The notes under the pieces were generated by a model. The model saw nothing but the letters and a program-made list of their open reading frames with translations. It did not search any database and was not told the DNA's origin. A DNA stretch of 64,000 nt from an uncultured Clostridia bacterium (GTDB lineage: Bacteria; Bacillota; Clostridia; Oscillospirales; Acutalibacteraceae). The position numbers and the translations under genes are program-made. Where the stretch lies: positions 1 through 64,000 of the forward strand of contig CALWUY010000006.1 in NCBI GenBank assembly GCA_944384855.1, written 5' to 3'. This document shows, one piece after another, positions 1 to 8,178 of the stretch; the stretch's first letter is position 1, and each line of letters begins with the position of its first letter.

Positions 1-13
1 CGGAGGTGATAAA

Positions 14-583
14 ATGGATATCTTTTTATATTTATTGTTGCAAATTATTAATGGTTTTGATTGGAAGCCTGAGTTTGCTGAAAGTGGTAAATATAAAAAT
101 TGGGTAGCAATTTTAGATTTAAAGACACGTTTGGAATGCCGGAAACGACACGGTAAGATTTGGCTGATGAATGAGCAGCCCGATAAAGAACCGCCCTTGC
201 ATCCTAATTGCAGATGTAGTATACTTATTATGAAAACAGTAAAATCAGGAACTGCTACGATTAACGGGGTAGATGGTGCTGATTGGACATTAATGCACGA
301 GTCCAAATTGCCTAATTATTACATTACTCGCGAAGAAGCAAAAAGCAAAGGATGGAATCCAAAATTTGGAAATTTAAAGACTAAGTGTCCAAATAAAATG
401 ATTTCCGGTGGTGTGTACTATAATGACAATGGTCACTTACCTATGAAAAACGGTAGGATCTGTTATGAAGTAGATATTAATTATAAAGGCGGATACAGAA
501 ACACTCAAAGATTAGTATACTCAAACGACGGTTTAATATTTGTTTCATATGACCATTACAGAACATTTTTCGAAATTATATAG
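14..583 (+). CDS. Barnase-type ribonuclease toxin with phage head-protein-like N-terminus
   Basis: Predicted guanyl-preferring RNase that would degrade cellular RNA. The C-terminal ~90 residues follow the barnase pattern closely, and all three residues expected for catalysis are visible: Glu152 (in YEVDINY), Arg166 (in TQRLVY) and His181 (in YDHYRTF). Residues 30-70 resemble the end of Mu gpF/SPP1 gp7-type phage head-morphogenesis proteins, with LECRKRHGK and PPLHPNCRC motifs. Such a segment fused to a toxin is typical of polymorphic or phage-borne toxins (known from those families; their relation here is inferred). No clear signal peptide. Start ATG 14 has a strong GGAGGTGAT upstream, although the gene could be the remnant of a longer protein beginning before the window. 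The barstar inhibitor follows 10 bases later. Confidence 0.85.
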   Translation: MDIFLYLLLQIINGFDWKPEFAESGKYKNWVAILDLKTRLECRKRHGKIWLMNEQPDKEPPLHPNCRCSILIMKTVKSGTATINGVDGADWTLMHESKLPNYYITREEAKSKGWNPKFGNLKTKCPNKMISGGVYYNDNGHLPMKNGRICYEVDINYKGGYRNTQRLVYSNDGLIFVSYDHYRTFFEII

Positions 584-593
584 GAGGGAAAAT

Positions 594-920
594 ATGTGGG
601 AAAATAGTATCGACAGATTTGCACTGAAAGAAATTACTGAAAACCCTATCATATTAGATTTTTCAAAGTGTAAATATTTAGGAGAAATTCATTCATTATT
701 AAAAGAAAAGTTTGGTTTTCATGATTATTATGGTGAAAACTGGGATGCTCTTTGGGATTTGATGCAAGATGTATTTTCAGATGATAAAGAATATACGGTA
801 GAGTTATGTGAATTTAATTCATTAAACATAGAGTTGCGAACTGAATGTGAAAAAATGTTAAAAATATTTGATAGAGTTGCGCAATTAAATTTTAAGTTTT
901 CATATAAAATTGTATCGTAA
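594..920 (+). CDS. Barstar-family ribonuclease inhibitor (immunity protein)
   Basis: Predicted cytoplasmic inhibitor of the RNase encoded just upstream. It is 108 residues, about barstar-sized, and contains the family hallmark YYGENWDALWD (near residues 45-55), the acidic helix that plugs the barnase active site in the known complex. I chose ATG 594 because AGGAGGG at 582-588 lies directly before it and overlaps the TAG stop of the toxin; an upstream in-frame start inside the toxin gene has no ribosome binding site. The tight coupling to the toxin supports a toxin-immunity pair. Base composition is AT-rich, like the toxin and unlike the following chromosomal genes. Confidence 0.88.
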   Translation: MWENSIDRFALKEITENPIILDFSKCKYLGEIHSLLKEKFGFHDYYGENWDALWDLMQDVFSDDKEYTVELCEFNSLNIELRTECEKMLKIFDRVAQLNFKFSYKIVS

Positions 921-929
921 GTTAAAGCG

Positions 930-972
930 GTGTGTATATTAAATATACGAGGGTTCGAATCCCTAATCTAAA
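930..972 (+). other. tRNA 3'-end-like fragment (variable arm plus T-arm), possible attachment-site remnant
   Basis: Seen: a 7-bp stem (934-940 with 942-948) followed immediately by a T-arm-like hairpin, AGGG-TTCGAAT-CCCT (950-964). This order of a long variable arm then TTCGAAT T-loop is that of tRNA-Leu or tRNA-Ser 3' halves. The acceptor and anticodon halves are missing, and the upstream sequence is barstar coding sequence, so it is not a functional tRNA. Integrative elements often carry such 3' tRNA ends as att sites. Its place next to a phage-like toxin fits, but this reading is inference. Confidence 0.35.
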
Positions 973-1034
973 AACGTAAAAATATCTTTTTTGTAGTCTC
1001 TTGCCATTTTAAGAAAAACAGCGGGAGAAAGTCA

Positions 1035-1256
1035 ATGCAAAAGGTAGTTTATATAAGCAACAGCCGTGATTTCACCGAGCAAAATGATATCAATGACAAC
1101 AAATATCTGGTTCGTATTAATAATTTGCTGGAAGAAGGCTGGACAATTTCGCAGATGAATACGCTGACAGTAGATGTTGATCCTAAGCTTGAAAATTATC
1201 TACATAAAGAAACTCTTGCGTCATTTGTTGTTCTTGAAAAGCCTGAAAAACAGTAA
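1035..1256 (+). CDS. Small hypothetical protein
   Basis: A 73-residue acidic protein with no signal peptide or membrane segment. I do not recognise the family with certainty. The central segment YLVRINNLLEEGWTISQM resembles the loop-helix of small DUF4177-like proteins, which share an LxxEGW pattern. GGGAGAAAG at 1022-1030 precedes ATG 1035 at a suitable distance. It stands alone between the barstar gene and the MATE transporter and may belong to either the accessory edge or the core chromosome. A second short ORF overlapping its 3' end has no features and was not kept. Confidence 0.55.
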   Translation: MQKVVYISNSRDFTEQNDINDNKYLVRINNLLEEGWTISQMNTLTVDVDPKLENYLHKETLASFVVLEKPEKQ

Positions 1257-1393
1257 TAAAATGATTTTCGGCTTTCATAGATTTGTTTATATTTTTTGTT
1301 TCCGTTTACAGCCTACGCTGAGCTTGATACATTTCAGGTTCGGCGCTGTTTTATTATGCAGTCAGCAATATAGATGATTCGGGTGACTTTACA

Positions 1394-2767
1394 ATGCAAT
1401 CAAAAACTAATTTGGCAAAGAAAGATATTTTCAGGGATCTTCCTGTTCCGGCAGCGCTCAGGAAGATGATAATACCGGCAATTGCCAGTCAGCTTATTGT
1501 TCTCATTTACAATATGGCTGATACGTTTTTTGTCGGACAGACAAATAATCCGTATATGGTAGCGGGCACTTCACTGATACTTCCGGTATTCAATATAACT
1601 TTGTGCTTTGCGGGACTGGCGGGAGTCGGCGGAGGCTCGCTGATGTCAAGATTACTTGGACAGTCCCAAAAGGATGAAGCCAAACGTGTGAGCGCGTTTT
1701 CCCTGTACTTAGCTATACTGATAGCAGCGGTATTTTCGGTATCTATCGCTGTATTTATGCGTCCTATTCTAAGGGTTCTGGGTGCAGGCGACAATACTTA
1801 CGAGTACGCAAGACAATATGCTTTTTTTGTTATTGTGCTCGGCGGTGTTCCTACGGTACTTTCCAACGTGCTGTCTAATCTCATTCGCAGTGTAGGTCTT
1901 TCCAAAGAAGCGAGTGCGGGAATAATACTGGGCGGACTTTTAAATATTGCGCTTGACCCGCTGTTTATGTTTGTGCTTCTGCCTGAGGGCAGTGAAGTAA
2001 TGGGTGCAGGAATTGCGACCTGTATTTCAAACTGTGTCGCTATGCTGTTTTTTATCGGAGTTTTGATCAGACTCGGCAAAGGCTCCGTAATTACATTTTC
2101 CCTTCGCTGCGGCTTGCCGCGGAAAGCCAGTATCGCGGCTGTTTTCGGTGTCGGAGTTCCGTCGGCCGTTACAACACTTCTTTTTGATTTTGATTATGTT
2201 ATAATCGACAAATTAATGGTTTCCTATCATGATTTAGCGCTTGCGGCTATAGGAATCGTGCTGAAAATCGAAAGGTTCCCGCTGAATGTGGGAATAGGTA
2301 TTTGTCAGGGGATGCTGCCGCTTGTGGCATATAACTACGCCTCGGGAAACAAAAAACGTATGAATGACACTATACGTCTTTCCTGTATTATGGGACTTAT
2401 AATCGCGGCATTCAGCATTCTGCTTTATGAGATTTTTGCAGTGCAGTTTTCCGGGTTGTTTATCTCAGATGCTCAGACGGTAGATTTGGCTTCGGATTTT
2501 CTGAGGGTGAGGGTACTTGCCACTCCGTTTATGTTTTTGAGTTTTTTCACGGTTTATCTGTTTCAGGCTTTCGGAAAAGGCGGAATATCCCTTTTCTTGG
2601 GAGTTACCAGATGGCTTGTATTCAACATTCCGATGCTGTTTATTATGAACGCGTTTGTAGGAATGTACGGTATAGTATGGTCGCAGGTTATAGCAGACTC
2701 TATTACTGTTATGCTGTCTCTTTTTGTATTTTTAAAATTCCGTCCCAAATTCAGCACGTTGCAGTAA
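1394..2767 (+). CDS. MATE family multidrug/Na+ (H+) antiporter
   Basis: Membrane efflux protein of the multidrug and toxic compound extrusion family, expected to export cationic drugs or metabolites in exchange for Na+ or H+. The 457 residues form about 12 hydrophobic segments in two homologous halves. The N-terminal half contains the family's typical early motif (PAIASQLIVLIYNMADTFFV, near residues 28-47) and GxGGGSLMSRLLG at ~78-90. Length is normal and the reading frame intact. The ribosome binding site before ATG 1394 is weak (GGGTGAC at 1380-1386). It is monocistronic, ending at the terminator at 2861-2898. The substrate cannot be told from sequence. Confidence 0.92.
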   Translation: MQSKTNLAKKDIFRDLPVPAALRKMIIPAIASQLIVLIYNMADTFFVGQTNNPYMVAGTSLILPVFNITLCFAGLAGVGGGSLMSRLLGQSQKDEAKRVSAFSLYLAILIAAVFSVSIAVFMRPILRVLGAGDNTYEYARQYAFFVIVLGGVPTVLSNVLSNLIRSVGLSKEASAGIILGGLLNIALDPLFMFVLLPEGSEVMGAGIATCISNCVAMLFFIGVLIRLGKGSVITFSLRCGLPRKASIAAVFGVGVPSAVTTLLFDFDYVIIDKLMVSYHDLALAAIGIVLKIERFPLNVGIGICQGMLPLVAYNYASGNKKRMNDTIRLSCIMGLIIAAFSILLYEIFAVQFSGLFISDAQTVDLASDFLRVRVLATPFMFLSFFTVYLFQAFGKGGISLFLGVTRWLVFNIPMLFIMNAFVGMYGIVWSQVIADSITVMLSLFVFLKFRPKFSTLQ

Positions 2768-2860
2768 AATGAGATTTGATTCTTATGGGTAATACGCTGA
2801 TCGAGTTTATGCTATAAACTTTTTACTTTAATAATGGTTTGCCTATCGTTATGTATAGAA

Positions 2861-2898
2861 AAAATACCGTCCTATAATAAAACGAGGACGGTATTTTT
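2861..2898 (+). terminator. Bidirectional intrinsic terminator
   Basis: Perfect 13-bp stem, AAAATACCGTCCT (2861-2873) with its complement (2885-2897), and an 11-base loop. It ends in a T-run on the plus strand and has an A-run on its left, giving a T-run on the minus strand. It can end the MATE transcript and the convergent capEFG transcript. The rest of 2768-3111 is AT-rich and shows no gene or other signal. Confidence 0.85.
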
Positions 2899-3111
2899 GT
2901 TATATTCATATATATCGATTTTTATAAATAATTTAATTAAATAGAAACTTATTATAAATCAAATATGGCAGACATATATCATAGCGCTGATATTCGGACA
3001 ATAGCCTAAAATATAAGTATCGGTATAAAGTATTCGGTTATATGATACTCTGTCAGCCGAGTAATATATATACATGATTAGTTTCGGTAAGATTAAGAAG
3101 CATTAAATAAT

Positions 3112-4290
3112 TCAATATTTTCTCCACACCATTTTATCCACCACGTCGGTGTAGGACTGAATTATTTTCACAATCTTTGTTGATACATTTTCGTCTGTAT
3201 AGTCAGGCACCGGTATGCCGTAATCACCGTCTTTATTTGCCGTGACAGCCGTTTCTACTGCTTGCAAAAGTGATTTCTCATCTATCCCGGCAAGTATGAA
3301 ACATGCCTTGTCAAGCGCTTCGGGACGCTCGGTACTCGTTCTTATGCAGACTGCGGGGAAGGGGTGGCCGATACTTGTAAAAAACGAGCTTTCTTCCGGC
3401 AGTGTGCCGCTGTCTGAAATCACGGCGAAGGCGTTCATCTGAAGACAGTTATAATCATGAAAACCGAGCGGTTCGTGCTGTATTACTCTTTTATCAAGTG
3501 TAAAGCCACTTTCCTCAAGCCTTTTTTTAGAACGGGGATGGCAGGAATAAAGCACAGGCATATCGTATTTTTCCGCCATTTTATTTATCGCGTTAAAGAG
3601 AGACAAAAAGTTTTTTTCAGTGTCGATATTTTCCTCCCTGTGAGCCGAAAGCAGAATATATTTGCCTTTTTCAAGTCCCAAACGGGAGTGAATATCACTC
3701 GACTCTATTTCAGGCAGATTTTCCCGCAGCACCTCTGCCATCGGCGAACCGGTTACATAAGTACGTTCCTTTGGCAGTCCGCATTCTGCGAGATAACGTC
3801 TTGCGTGCTCGGAATACGCCATATTTACATCGGAAATAATATCCACTATCCTACGGTTGGTTTCTTCCGGCAGACACTCATCCTTGCAACGGTTGCCTGC
3901 CTCCATGTGAAAAATCGGTATATGCAGTCTCTTGGCGGAAATGGCCGATAGGCAGGAGTTAGTATCTCCTAAGATAAGCAGCGCATCCGGCTTTATCTGA
4001 TTCATCAGCTTGTAAGAGCAGTTTATTATATTGCCGACAGTAGCGCCTAAATCGTCGCCTACAGCGTCCATATAAACCTCAGGGTCATCTAATTTAAGAT
4101 CTTTAAAAAATACACCGTTAAGGTTATAGTCGTAGTTCTGACCGGTGTGCGCCAGAATGCAGTCAAAATATTTTCGGCATTTTTTTATTACCGCCGCGAG
4201 CCGTATTATTTCAGGGCGTGTGCCGACAATAATAAGCAGTTTGAGTTTTCCGTCATTTCTGAATTTTATATCCGAATAATCTGTTTTCAT
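3112..4290 (-). CDS. capG: UDP-N-acetylglucosamine 2-epimerase family; UDP-L-FucNAc pathway C2-epimerase (CapG/FnlC/WbjD)
   Basis: Non-hydrolysing sugar-nucleotide C2-epimerase of 392 residues. It is predicted to convert UDP-N-acetyl-L-pneumosamine to UDP-N-acetyl-L-fucosamine, the last step of the CapE-CapF-CapG route. Visible motifs are the early VGTRPEIIRL (~21-30), ETNRRIVDIISD near residue 142, and SDSGTLPEESS, the variant of the SDSGGxxEE motif found in the FnlC/CapG branch rather than in WecB. The assignment over WecB rests mainly on the two adjacent genes, which are the specific partners. It follows capF with 3 bases between, so the two are almost certainly co-transcribed. Confidence 0.88.
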   Translation of the reverse strand: MKTDYSDIKFRNDGKLKLLIIVGTRPEIIRLAAVIKKCRKYFDCILAHTGQNYDYNLNGVFFKDLKLDDPEVYMDAVGDDLGATVGNIINCSYKLMNQIKPDALLILGDTNSCLSAISAKRLHIPIFHMEAGNRCKDECLPEETNRRIVDIISDVNMAYSEHARRYLAECGLPKERTYVTGSPMAEVLRENLPEIESSDIHSRLGLEKGKYILLSAHREENIDTEKNFLSLFNAINKMAEKYDMPVLYSCHPRSKKRLEESGFTLDKRVIQHEPLGFHDYNCLQMNAFAVISDSGTLPEESSFFTSIGHPFPAVCIRTSTERPEALDKACFILAGIDEKSLLQAVETAVTANKDGDYGIPVPDYTDENVSTKIVKIIQSYTDVVDKMVWRKY

Positions 4291-4293
4291 ATT

Positions 4294-5490
4294 CTACACC
4301 TTTTCAAAAAAAGTATCCGGATGCTCTGGGTCAAAGTTTTCATTTGCCCACATCACTGTTATAAGATTTTCCGTATCCGACAAATTTATTATATTGTGAG
4401 TATAGCCGGGCAGCATATGCACTGCCTCTATATTTTCGCCCGATACCTCAAAACGCAGTACCTCGTCAGTGCCGATTTTGCGTTCCTCAATAAGTCCGTG
4501 ACCCGAAACGACTATAAAAAATTCCCACTTTGAATTATGCCAGTGCTGACCCTTTGTAATTCCCGGCTTTGAGATATTGACCGAAAACTGTCCGCAATTG
4601 TGAGTTTTTAAAAGCTCGGTAAAACTGCCGCGTTCATCTGTATTTGTTTTAAGACTAAATTTAACTTTTCCCTGTGGAAGATAAGAAAGATATGTTGAAT
4701 ATAGCTTCTTTGCAAAAGAGTTTTCGGGTATTTCCGGTACTACGAGTGTTTCCGGCTGTTTTTTGAATTCCTGAAGTAAATCGGCAATTTCGCCGAGTGT
4801 CACTCTGTGTGTCACCGGAGCAGCACAGTATCTGCCGTTTTCAGTAAGCACAGCATTTACACCGTTAAATTCACAGCGATGCTCCTTATTTTCGAGAGCG
4901 TCAAGCATTTCGGTGACAAGATCATCTATATAAAGCAGTTCAAGCACGGTACTTCTGTCATTTACCGTAATCGGCAGATCGTTAGCTGTATTATAGCAAA
5001 AAGTTGCCACGGCGCTGTTGTAATTAGGTCTGCACCATTTGCCGAACAGATTAGGAAAACGGTAAACCAGTACTTTCGCGCCGGTTTGTTCAGAATACTT
5101 GAAAAACAGTTCCTCTCCGGCTTTTTTGCTTCTGCCGTAATCATTGTCATATCTGCCGATAAGTGTTGCCTGAACAGAGCTTGAAAGCATTACGGGGCAG
5201 GTATTGTTATACTTTTTAAGCGTATCAAGCAGTTTTTCCGCAAAACCGAAATTGCCTTCCATAAACTCGTCCGCATTTTCTGGGCGGTTAACACCTGCGA
5301 GATTAAAGACAAAATTCGCGTTTTTACAGGCCTTGTCCAGCTCGTCTTCAGAAGAATAAATATCATAAGGATATATCTCATCGATTTTAAGCCCGGAACG
5401 GGTTCTGTCCTTGCCGTCGCGTATATTTTTAAGAGCTTCGGCAAGGTTTTTCCCCACAAAACCGTTTGCTCCAGTTATAAGTATGTTCAT
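4294..5490 (-). CDS. capF: Bifunctional reductase/epimerase with C-terminal cupin (CapF/FnlB/WbjC)
   Basis: Second enzyme of UDP-L-FucNAc synthesis: C3 epimerisation by the cupin domain and NADPH-dependent C4 reduction by the SDR domain, giving UDP-N-acetyl-L-talosamine-type product (known for CapF). The N-terminal Rossmann motif TGANGFVGKN lies at ~6-15, and YGRSKKAGEE contains the SDR Tyr-xxx-Lys. The C-terminal ~110 residues form a cupin with the histidine pair of GQHWHNSKWEFF, expected to bind zinc. Length 398 is slightly above the usual ~370. It sits between capE and capG, 125 bases after capE. Confidence 0.9.
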   Translation of the reverse strand: MNILITGANGFVGKNLAEALKNIRDGKDRTRSGLKIDEIYPYDIYSSEDELDKACKNANFVFNLAGVNRPENADEFMEGNFGFAEKLLDTLKKYNNTCPVMLSSSVQATLIGRYDNDYGRSKKAGEELFFKYSEQTGAKVLVYRFPNLFGKWCRPNYNSAVATFCYNTANDLPITVNDRSTVLELLYIDDLVTEMLDALENKEHRCEFNGVNAVLTENGRYCAAPVTHRVTLGEIADLLQEFKKQPETLVVPEIPENSFAKKLYSTYLSYLPQGKVKFSLKTNTDERGSFTELLKTHNCGQFSVNISKPGITKGQHWHNSKWEFFIVVSGHGLIEERKIGTDEVLRFEVSGENIEAVHMLPGYTHNIINLSDTENLITVMWANENFDPEHPDTFFEKV

Positions 5491-5615
5491 TTATTGGTTT
5501 CCCTTTCGAAGCAGAGACGTTTTTTAATTTGGTTTGTATTAATTAACTGCGTTCAACAGTAAATATTCCGTAACTATAAATTAGCGTGAGTTTGTTACAT
5601 ATTTTACAATATACT

Positions 5616-6656
5616 TTATTCAAATTTTGCAAGTTCTTCTTGTATATAATCTAACTCAAGAAGTTTTTGCTTAACATCGTTCACACTCAAAAGCTGGGTA
5701 TTGTTTGAATTGAACTCTGTAAGCGTATTGCGTTTAATGTCTCCGTCTTTAAAATATTTATCATAATTAAGCCCGCGTTTGTCGCATGGAACTCGGTAAA
5801 AATTACCGGAATCAACCGCATTTGCGCATTCTTCGTTTGTAAGCAGTGTTTCGTACATTTTTTCTCCGTGACGGATACCGATAACTTTAATGCCGCATTT
5901 ATGATTCCTGTCAAAAAGCTCCAAAACAGCCTGGGCCTGTGTTTGTATCGTACATGCGGGCGCTTTCTGGACTAAAATGTCTCCGTTTTCACCGTTTTCG
6001 AATGCGTAAAGAACCAAATCCACCGCTTCTTCAAGACTCATGATAAATCGAGTCATTCCGGGATTGGTAACAGTTACAGGCTCACCGTTTCGTATCTGAT
6101 CTATCCAAAGAGGTATAACGCTTCCTCTTGAACACATTACATTACCATATCTGGTACAGCATATTCTAGTCTTATCAGTAATACGCGATTTTGCTACGAC
6201 GACCTTTTCCATCATTGCTTTTGACGTACCCATTGCGTTAACCGGGTAAGCCGCTTTATCTGTAGAGAGACATATAACGCTTTTTACGTTTTCTTCTATT
6301 GCCGCCGTTAAAACGTTTTCGGTTCCTAACACGTTTGTTCTGACTGCTTCGATCGGAAAAAATTCGCAGGAAGGAACCTGTTTAAGCGCTGCAGCGTGAA
6401 ATATATAATCAACTCCGCGCACAGCGTTTTTAACTGAAGAAAAATCCCTGACGTCGCCTATATAGAATTGAATTTTATCGGCTGTTTCAGGATTTCTCAA
6501 TTGAATTTGATGCCTCATATCGTCCTGCTTTTTTTCATCACGTGAAAATATACGTATTTCGCCGATATCGGTGTTTGAAAAATGTTTTAATACTGCATTT
6601 CCGAAAGAACCTGTACCGCCGGTTATTAATAATGTTTTGTTTTCGAATGAGAACAT
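5616..6656 (-). CDS. capE: UDP-GlcNAc 4,6-dehydratase/5-epimerase (CapE/FnlA/WbjB)
   Basis: First enzyme of UDP-L-FucNAc synthesis: converts UDP-GlcNAc to the 4-keto-2,6-dideoxy-L-arabino sugar, with inversion at C5. The 346-residue SDR protein has TGGTGSFGNAV (11-21) for NAD(P), LSTDKAAYPVNAMGTSK in the centre, and the replacement of the usual SDR tyrosine by Met typical of CapE/FlaA1/PseB-type dehydratases. It is first in a minus-strand arm diverging from the main polysaccharide operon. AGAAGG precedes ATG 6656. Its keto product could also feed the DegT aminotransferase across the divergent promoter region, as PseB feeds PseC, so the branch is ambiguous. Confidence 0.9.
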   Translation of the reverse strand: MFSFENKTLLITGGTGSFGNAVLKHFSNTDIGEIRIFSRDEKKQDDMRHQIQLRNPETADKIQFYIGDVRDFSSVKNAVRGVDYIFHAAALKQVPSCEFFPIEAVRTNVLGTENVLTAAIEENVKSVICLSTDKAAYPVNAMGTSKAMMEKVVVAKSRITDKTRICCTRYGNVMCSRGSVIPLWIDQIRNGEPVTVTNPGMTRFIMSLEEAVDLVLYAFENGENGDILVQKAPACTIQTQAQAVLELFDRNHKCGIKVIGIRHGEKMYETLLTNEECANAVDSGNFYRVPCDKRGLNYDKYFKDGDIKRNTLTEFNSNNTQLLSVNDVKQKLLELDYIQEELAKFE

Positions 6657-6880
6657 ATGATACCTTCTTTTTAAATATTATCAGATACTGCTTTTCTGTT
6701 TTATTTCAAAAATATTAAATATGCAGATGGCAGAAAAATATATTATTGAGATGGCAAACAACGCAAAATTTAAAATAACGAAAAATTTATATGAATTATA
6801 TCATGAATATAAAAATATGTCAAATGTCTGTTTATGAATTGAAATATAAATTTGAAACTTAAAACATATATGGAGGGTTG

Positions 6881-6909
6881 TTGACAAAAAAAATGTTTTG
6901 TGCTAAACT
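6881..6909 (+). promoter_or_regulatory. Sigma-A-type promoter of the plus-strand polysaccharide operon
   Basis: TTGACA (6881-6886), a 17-base spacer, and TAAACT (6904-6909) with the extended -10 dinucleotide TG at 6901-6902. The predicted transcript start is about 6916, some 57 bases before the GTG start of the first gene. The rest of the divergent region 6657-6880 is AT-rich; a promoter for capE must lie there, but I could not pick one convincingly. Confidence 0.8.
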
Positions 6910-6972
6910 ATATGAGTATGTGTAAATATTTATTATATATACAATAATAGCCTAAAAGAAGGTTTGATTGCT

Positions 6973-8178
6973 GTGCAAATACCGTTTTCTCCTCCGGATA
7001 TATCAGACGCTGAAATAGATGCTGTATCGGCGGCGCTCCGTTCCGGTTGGATTACTACCGGTCCGCGTACTAAAGAATTCGAGAAAAAAATAGCCGTATT
7101 TTGCGGCACTGAAAAAGCGGTATGTTTTAATTCCGCGACCGCCGCACTTGAGATGATTTTCAGGCTTATTGGGGTCGGGAAAGACGATGAGATTATTACA
7201 AGCGCCTATACTTATACCGCGTCTGCTTCTCCGGTAATTCACGTGGGCGCTACATTAAAATTGGTAGATACAGCCAAAGATTCATATGAATTTGATTATA
7301 ACGCCTTAGAAAATTCAATTACTGAAAAGACCAAAATCATAGTGCCGGTGGATATCGGCGGAGTTGTATGTGACTATGAAAGAATATTTGATATAGTACG
7401 GCGCAAAAGAGAACTTTTCCATACGTCAAACAGTATACAAAAAGCATTTGGCAGGATAATTATCGTTGCCGACTGCGCTCATGCTTTCGGAGCGCGAAAA
7501 AATGGTCTGTATACCGGAAACATTGCGGATTTTTCTTCGTTTTCATTTCATGCGGTAAAAAATCTTACGACTGCCGAAGGCGGAGCTGCGGTATGGCGCA
7601 ATATACCGGGGATAAGCAATGATGACATATACAATCGTTTTCAGATATTTTCTCTTCATGGGCAGTCTAAAGACGCTTTGGCTAAAACAAAGCCGGGCGC
7701 GTGGGAGTACGATATAATTGAACCGGCATATAAATGTAATATGACCGATATTCTTGCCTCTGTAGGTTTGAAACAGCTTGAAAGATACAGCGGTATGCTT
7801 GAACGCCGTCACGAGATAATTGAAAAATACGATAATGCATTCAGACCAATGGGTATAGACACGCTTCGGCATATATGTGATAATCAGATTTCAAGCGGTC
7901 ATCTGTATCTCACAAGGATACCCGGTATTAACGAAAAACAGCGAAATGACATAATAGTGAAGATGGCAGAGCATGGTATAGCCTGCAATGTTCATTATAA
8001 ACCGCTTCCTATGATGACGGCGTATAGAAATTTGGGGTTTGATATCAAAAATTATTCAAATGCTTATAATCAATATAAAAATGAGATAACCCTTCCTCTG
8101 CATACCTTGCTTACAGATGAAGAAGTTGATTATATCATAAAAAATTATATAATGATTTTGAAAGAGTACATAAAATGA
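6973..8178 (+). CDS. DegT/DnrJ/EryC1/StrS family sugar aminotransferase
   Basis: PLP-dependent enzyme that transaminates a nucleotide-linked keto-sugar, usually with glutamate. FHAVKNLTTAEGGA holds the PLP-binding lysine, and ADCAHAFGA the aspartate that contacts the pyridine nitrogen. Length 401 is normal. I chose GTG 6973 over TTG 6964 because AGAAGG at 6957-6962 is 10 bases from the GTG but abuts the TTG, and because the resulting start MQIPFSPPDIS is the family's common beginning. It overlaps the next gene by 4 bases. A likely substrate is a UDP-4-keto-6-deoxy-HexNAc, possibly the CapE product, giving a 4-amino sugar; this is inference. Confidence 0.9.
   Translation: MQIPFSPPDISDAEIDAVSAALRSGWITTGPRTKEFEKKIAVFCGTEKAVCFNSATAALEMIFRLIGVGKDDEIITSAYTYTASASPVIHVGATLKLVDTAKDSYEFDYNALENSITEKTKIIVPVDIGGVVCDYERIFDIVRRKRELFHTSNSIQKAFGRIIIVADCAHAFGARKNGLYTGNIADFSSFSFHAVKNLTTAEGGAAVWRNIPGISNDDIYNRFQIFSLHGQSKDALAKTKPGAWEYDIIEPAYKCNMTDILASVGLKQLERYSGMLERRHEIIEKYDNAFRPMGIDTLRHICDNQISSGHLYLTRIPGINEKQRNDIIVKMAEHGIACNVHYKPLPMMTAYRNLGFDIKNYSNAYNQYKNEITLPLHTLLTDEEVDYIIKNYIMILKEYIK

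Noticed and set aside
930..972. Complete tRNA gene
   Set aside because: Only the variable-arm and T-arm parts are present. The acceptor stem has no 5' partner and the upstream bases are barstar coding sequence.
1174..1377. Short ORF overlapping the 3' end of the small hypothetical gene
   Set aside because: No ribosome binding site or recognisable domain, and the sequence has the look of an out-of-frame and non-coding region.
3112..4290. Housekeeping WecB/MnaA (UDP-ManNAc synthesis)
   Set aside because: The neighbours capE and capF and the SDSGTLPEE variant favour the FucNAc pathway enzyme.
6964..6972. TTG start for the DegT aminotransferase
   Set aside because: The AGAAGG ribosome binding site would be only one base away. 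GTG 6973 has proper spacing and gives the family's typical N-terminus.
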